Below, in pieces: positions 61,966 to 64,000 of a stretch of DNA of 64,000 nucleotides (position 1 is the stretch's first letter; each line of letters opens with the position of its first letter). Below the pieces are notes generated by a model. That model ran no database searches and was not told the DNA's origin. It saw nothing but the letters and a program-made list of their open reading frames with translations. This stretch comes from [Bacillus] enclensis. Its GTDB lineage: Bacteria > Bacillota > Bacilli > Bacillales > Bacillaceae_B. The stretch spans positions 186,001-250,000 of the forward strand of contig NZ_KQ758482.1 of the NCBI RefSeq assembly GCF_001456935.1. The letters run 5' to 3'. The position numbers and the translations under genes were made by a program.

Positions 61966-62385
61966 TCACTCAAGATACTCATCCTGCAATTCCTCCCGGA
62001 TATACCGCGCCATCCCCGTCTTCACCTTTCTGAAACCGCACTTCTTATAAAACTCCTCATTCCCGCTCGTGGAAATCAAATGGACGCAGGAAACTCCCTC
62101 GAGTCTTTCCAATAACCTCCTCATGATCTTACAGGCGATGCCTTGATTTTGAAACTCCCGGTGAACGACGATATCATAGATGGCGGCATTGAACACACCG
62201 TCAGACAGGGCCCTTCCAAAACCGACAACCTGTTCCTCTGCTTTGACAATCACAATGACATTGCTGGATTCAAAGACCTGCTTAATCACCTCAGGAGAAT
62301 GCTTCATCCATCCCACAGATTGATAGACTGCTTTCATTTCCTCAAGATCATCGGTGTGAAATTCTTCTTTTATGTCGAGTTTCAT
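61966..62385 (-). CDS. GNAT acetyltransferase
   Basis: The 139-residue protein has the acetyl-CoA loop VHREFQNQGIACKIMRRLLERL and the C-terminal EEFYKKCGFRKVKTGMARYI, typical of small GNAT enzymes. AAAGGGGGGAGTAA precedes the ATG. Acceptor unknown. Confidence 0.9.
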   Translation of the reverse strand: MKLDIKEEFHTDDLEEMKAVYQSVGWMKHSPEVIKQVFESSNVIVIVKAEEQVVGFGRALSDGVFNAAIYDIVVHREFQNQGIACKIMRRLLERLEGVSCVHLISTSGNEEFYKKCGFRKVKTGMARYIREELQDEYLE

Positions 62386-62408
62386 TTACTCCCCCCTTTA
62401 AGCTAGGT

Positions 62409-62717
62409 TCACCCTTCACCATAATACTCAGCGAAATGCAGAAAACCGATTTTCTTTACGCGATAATTCCTCAACTGCCCCTGGGTGGCTTCTTCTACCG
62501 GCGGCTCTGTGAGGGTGTATACTTTTTCATTTGATCCGCTTAAATCGTCTGTATCCACATATTTTTGAAATACATCGTCTGCAATGCCTGATTTCAATGC
62601 TGCGGCAGGATATCCCATGACAAAAACGCTGGTCCTTACTGCCAGATGCGGTGTGCTGTGCAAAATAAGAAACATCAGAATGAGTGTGCTTATAATCCCG
62701 ATCCATTTTTTCATCAT
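62409..62717 (-). CDS. Small exported protein, unknown
   Basis: The protein of about 102 residues begins MMKKWIGIISTLILMFLILHS, a signal peptide or anchor, followed by a polar domain with YVDTDDLSGSNEKVYTLTEPPVEEATQGQLRNYRVKKIGFLHF (span). AGGGGATTGT precedes the ATG. No family recognised. Confidence 0.6.
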   Translation of the reverse strand: MMKKWIGIISTLILMFLILHSTPHLAVRTSVFVMGYPAAALKSGIADDVFQKYVDTDDLSGSNEKVYTLTEPPVEEATQGQLRNYRVKKIGFLHFAEYYGEG

Positions 62718-62738
62718 ACAATCCCCTATCAAGAATAG

Positions 62739-62939
62739 TTATGCAGGACCCCCGCCCCGGTTATTGTTATTCCTAAGCTGAGGGGCATGCTGTGCAGATT
62801 TTTCATATGCTTCATCTCTGGAATTGCGAGATTGATTTTTCAAGCTGTTCCCATAAAAAACCATCTTTCTGGAGCCGATCCAAATCCTGATTCCAAAATA
62901 AAGAACGATGACTCCGATGAAAATAAAAAAATACATCAT
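62739..62939 (-). CDS. Small membrane protein, unknown
   Basis: The true start is the ATG at 62939 behind AAAGGAGAGTCCAAC, giving 66 residues with one helix (YFFIFIGVIVLYFGIRIWIG) and a basic, Asn/Gly-rich tail. The frame is open upstream to 63077 but has no ribosome site there. It lies 21 bp from the exported-protein gene and may share its transcript. Confidence 0.6.
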   Translation of the reverse strand: MMYFFIFIGVIVLYFGIRIWIGSRKMVFYGNSLKNQSRNSRDEAYEKSAQHAPQLRNNNNRGGGPA

Positions 62940-63088
62940 GTTGGACTCTCCTTTACATTTTTCAAAAAATTCCCTTGCTCTGAAACGCGTTTCATACTTT
63001 AAGCTAAAGACAGGATGATAACCCGCATCCTGCCGCCACGATCGGCGTAACGCGAACCAGGGCGGCGTGACGATCATGGTCAGGCTGA

Positions 63089-63118
63089 AGTGTTCATGAT
63101 GTCATGAACACTTTTTTC
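63089..63118. terminator. Perfect bidirectional terminator after the Nudix gene
   Basis: agtgttcatga and tcatgaacact pair perfectly around two bases, followed by TTTTTT. It ends the Nudix transcript. Confidence 0.8.
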
Positions 63119-63119
63119 A

Positions 63120-63554
63120 TTATGAGCAGCCGGCACCCTGAAGCTTCGTCTCTGCAAGCGAGACATTCGTTTTTAAATAATCCGGGATTTCCTCATTTGA
63201 CAATATTTCAGACGTCGTCATCCACAACACCTCACCGACTTCATCCGGACTCTTCGGGTAAGGCTCGCCGGATTGAAGCTGACAAAGGAACACGATATCA
63301 ACCACGTTTACCCCCGTATCCGTTACAAAGGAAGAACTGTTCACATAGACAAGCCCGCCTATCACCGCTCCCACTTCTTCCTCCACTTCCCGGATCAGGG
63401 TCCGTTCGAGTATGTCACTCGACACCCCTTCAGGATCACATTTCCCTCCGACGAGTGAAAGTTCCCCCGCCGCATGCTCCTCTTTTTCACTTCTTCTTAT
63501 TAAGAGCCACTTTCCATCACGATGGATAGCTGCTTCAACGTTGACGATGAACAT
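63120..63554 (-). CDS. Nudix hydrolase
   Basis: The 144-residue protein has a variant Nudix box GGKCDPEGVSSDILERTLIREVEEEVG (positions about 38-64), with the metal-binding REVEEE intact. It should hydrolyse a nucleoside diphosphate derivative. The ATG at 63554 follows AAGGGGGAAGATTC; upstream in-frame codons lack a site. Confidence 0.88.
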   Translation of the reverse strand: MFIVNVEAAIHRDGKWLLIRRSEKEEHAAGELSLVGGKCDPEGVSSDILERTLIREVEEEVGAVIGGLVYVNSSSFVTDTGVNVVDIVFLCQLQSGEPYPKSPDEVGEVLWMTTSEILSNEEIPDYLKTNVSLAETKLQGAGCS

Positions 63555-63696
63555 GAATCTTCCCCCTTTTCCCCGGCCGGTAAAACCGGCGTCTCCTCTA
63601 CTAGTTCCACTCCAAGACAAAGATTTCCTCCTCAAACAACTGCTTGTTTGGATATAACATCCAGCACTCAATTTGTAGCCTCCTGCTTTAAAAGAT

Positions 63697-63739
63697 GTTA
63701 TTATTTAGTTGTCTAATAGTTAGACGACTAAATAATAAC
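63697..63739. promoter_or_regulatory. 43-bp palindrome before the SDR gene
   Basis: Two 20-bp arms with one mismatch flank TAG. Each half contains TTAG-N4-CTAA (63705-63716 and 63720-63731), 15 bp apart. This fits binding by a MarR- or TetR-type regulator on the promoter of the divergent Nudix/SDR pair, but a regulator is not visible. Confidence 0.6.
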
Positions 63740-63765
63740 TGATACAATTTGGGGAGGAATAGAAA

Positions 63766-64000
63766 ATGGGAAGACTCGAGAATAAAGTGGCGATCATCAC
63801 AGGCGGAGCCTCAGGCATCGGGGAGAACATGGTTGACCTTTTTGCAAGAGAAGGGGCGATCGTCATTGCCGCCGACATCAATGAAACAGCGTTAAGGAAA
63901 GCAAGTAAAAAGAAAAACGTCTACGGGATGAAACTAAATGTAAGTTCGGATGAAGACTGGGCTGCTTTGGCAGAAGAGGTGAAGGAACGGTTCGGAAAAA
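63766..64000 (+). CDS. Short-chain dehydrogenase/reductase, N-terminal part
   Basis: MGRLENKVAIITGGASGIG shows the SDR cofactor loop TGxxxGIG, and AADINE follows at the end of strand 2, favouring NAD. The gene runs off the window. GGGGAGG precedes the ATG. Its promoter region carries the large palindrome at 63697-63739. Confidence 0.9.
   Translation, partial: MGRLENKVAIITGGASGIGENMVDLFAREGAIVIAADINETALRKASKKKNVYGMKLNVSSDEDWAALAEEVKERFGK

Overview
The window looks like chromosomal DNA of a Bacillaceae member, by eye mid-40s % GC and Rossellomorea- or Bacillus-like. The evidence is gene content (Des desaturase, YkrK-HtpX, NatAB/NatRK, MalL, DbpA, HssRS-HrtBA), strong AGGAGG-type ribosome binding sites, frequent TTG/GTG starts and T-tailed hairpin terminators. 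Species cannot be named from this alone. No rRNA, tRNA, CRISPR array, prophage or transposase gene was seen.

Layout. 0-3 kb: end of a LacI-family regulator, a PAS chemoreceptor, a lipoprotein and a channel-like membrane protein. 3.2-6.9 kb: copper resistance (CopY, CopZ, CopA, glutaredoxin) with two cop boxes. 7-11 kb: haem sensing and efflux (HssR, HssS, HrtB, HrtA) with an HssR-type direct repeat. 11-18 kb: a cold-shock gene, an MBL hydrolase, a DUF418 protein, and NatAB divergent from its NatR/NatK two-component system. 18-24 kb: MerR/TipAS and AraC/GyrI regulators, a vWA protein facing a small HTH-like protein, and Pit phosphate uptake. 24-30 kb: Des desaturase, a kinase-like protein, an RNA methyltransferase, Nei, DbpA, a second cold-shock gene and a 50-residue DUF3934 gene. 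30-33 kb: a TetR/MFS efflux pair whose control region carries four matching operators and runs divergently into two related 35/36-residue peptide genes.

33-45 kb: an oxidoreductase, a lipoprotein nucleosidase under a guanine-class purine riboswitch, a diguanylate cyclase, an SDR, SelO, GNAT, YkrK/HtpX, and a YtrA-like GntR/ABC operon. 45-48 kb: a run of small membrane and soluble proteins, relatively AT-rich. 48-58 kb: MalL, a 3-hydroxyacid dehydrogenase, a 2H phosphoesterase, DUF4256, DUF2935, PAP2, a DHA2 drug exporter, an FAD dehydrogenase and a VOC protein. 58-64 kb: mostly uncharacterised small membrane proteins, a large membrane-anchored protein, GNAT, Nudix, and the start of an SDR gene behind a 43-bp palindrome.

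The main non-coding signal is repetition. Ten intergenic copies of a GGCCCGTCCC...GGGACGGGCC hairpin occur, one of which encodes the end of Nei. There are also two inverted copies of a roughly 160-180 bp MITE-like element, two copies of a Bacillaceae-type dispersed repeat, two tandem arrays (20-bp and 21-bp periods), and a duplicated csp leader. The most novel-looking unit is the TetR-controlled twin-peptide locus at 32.0-32.8 kb.
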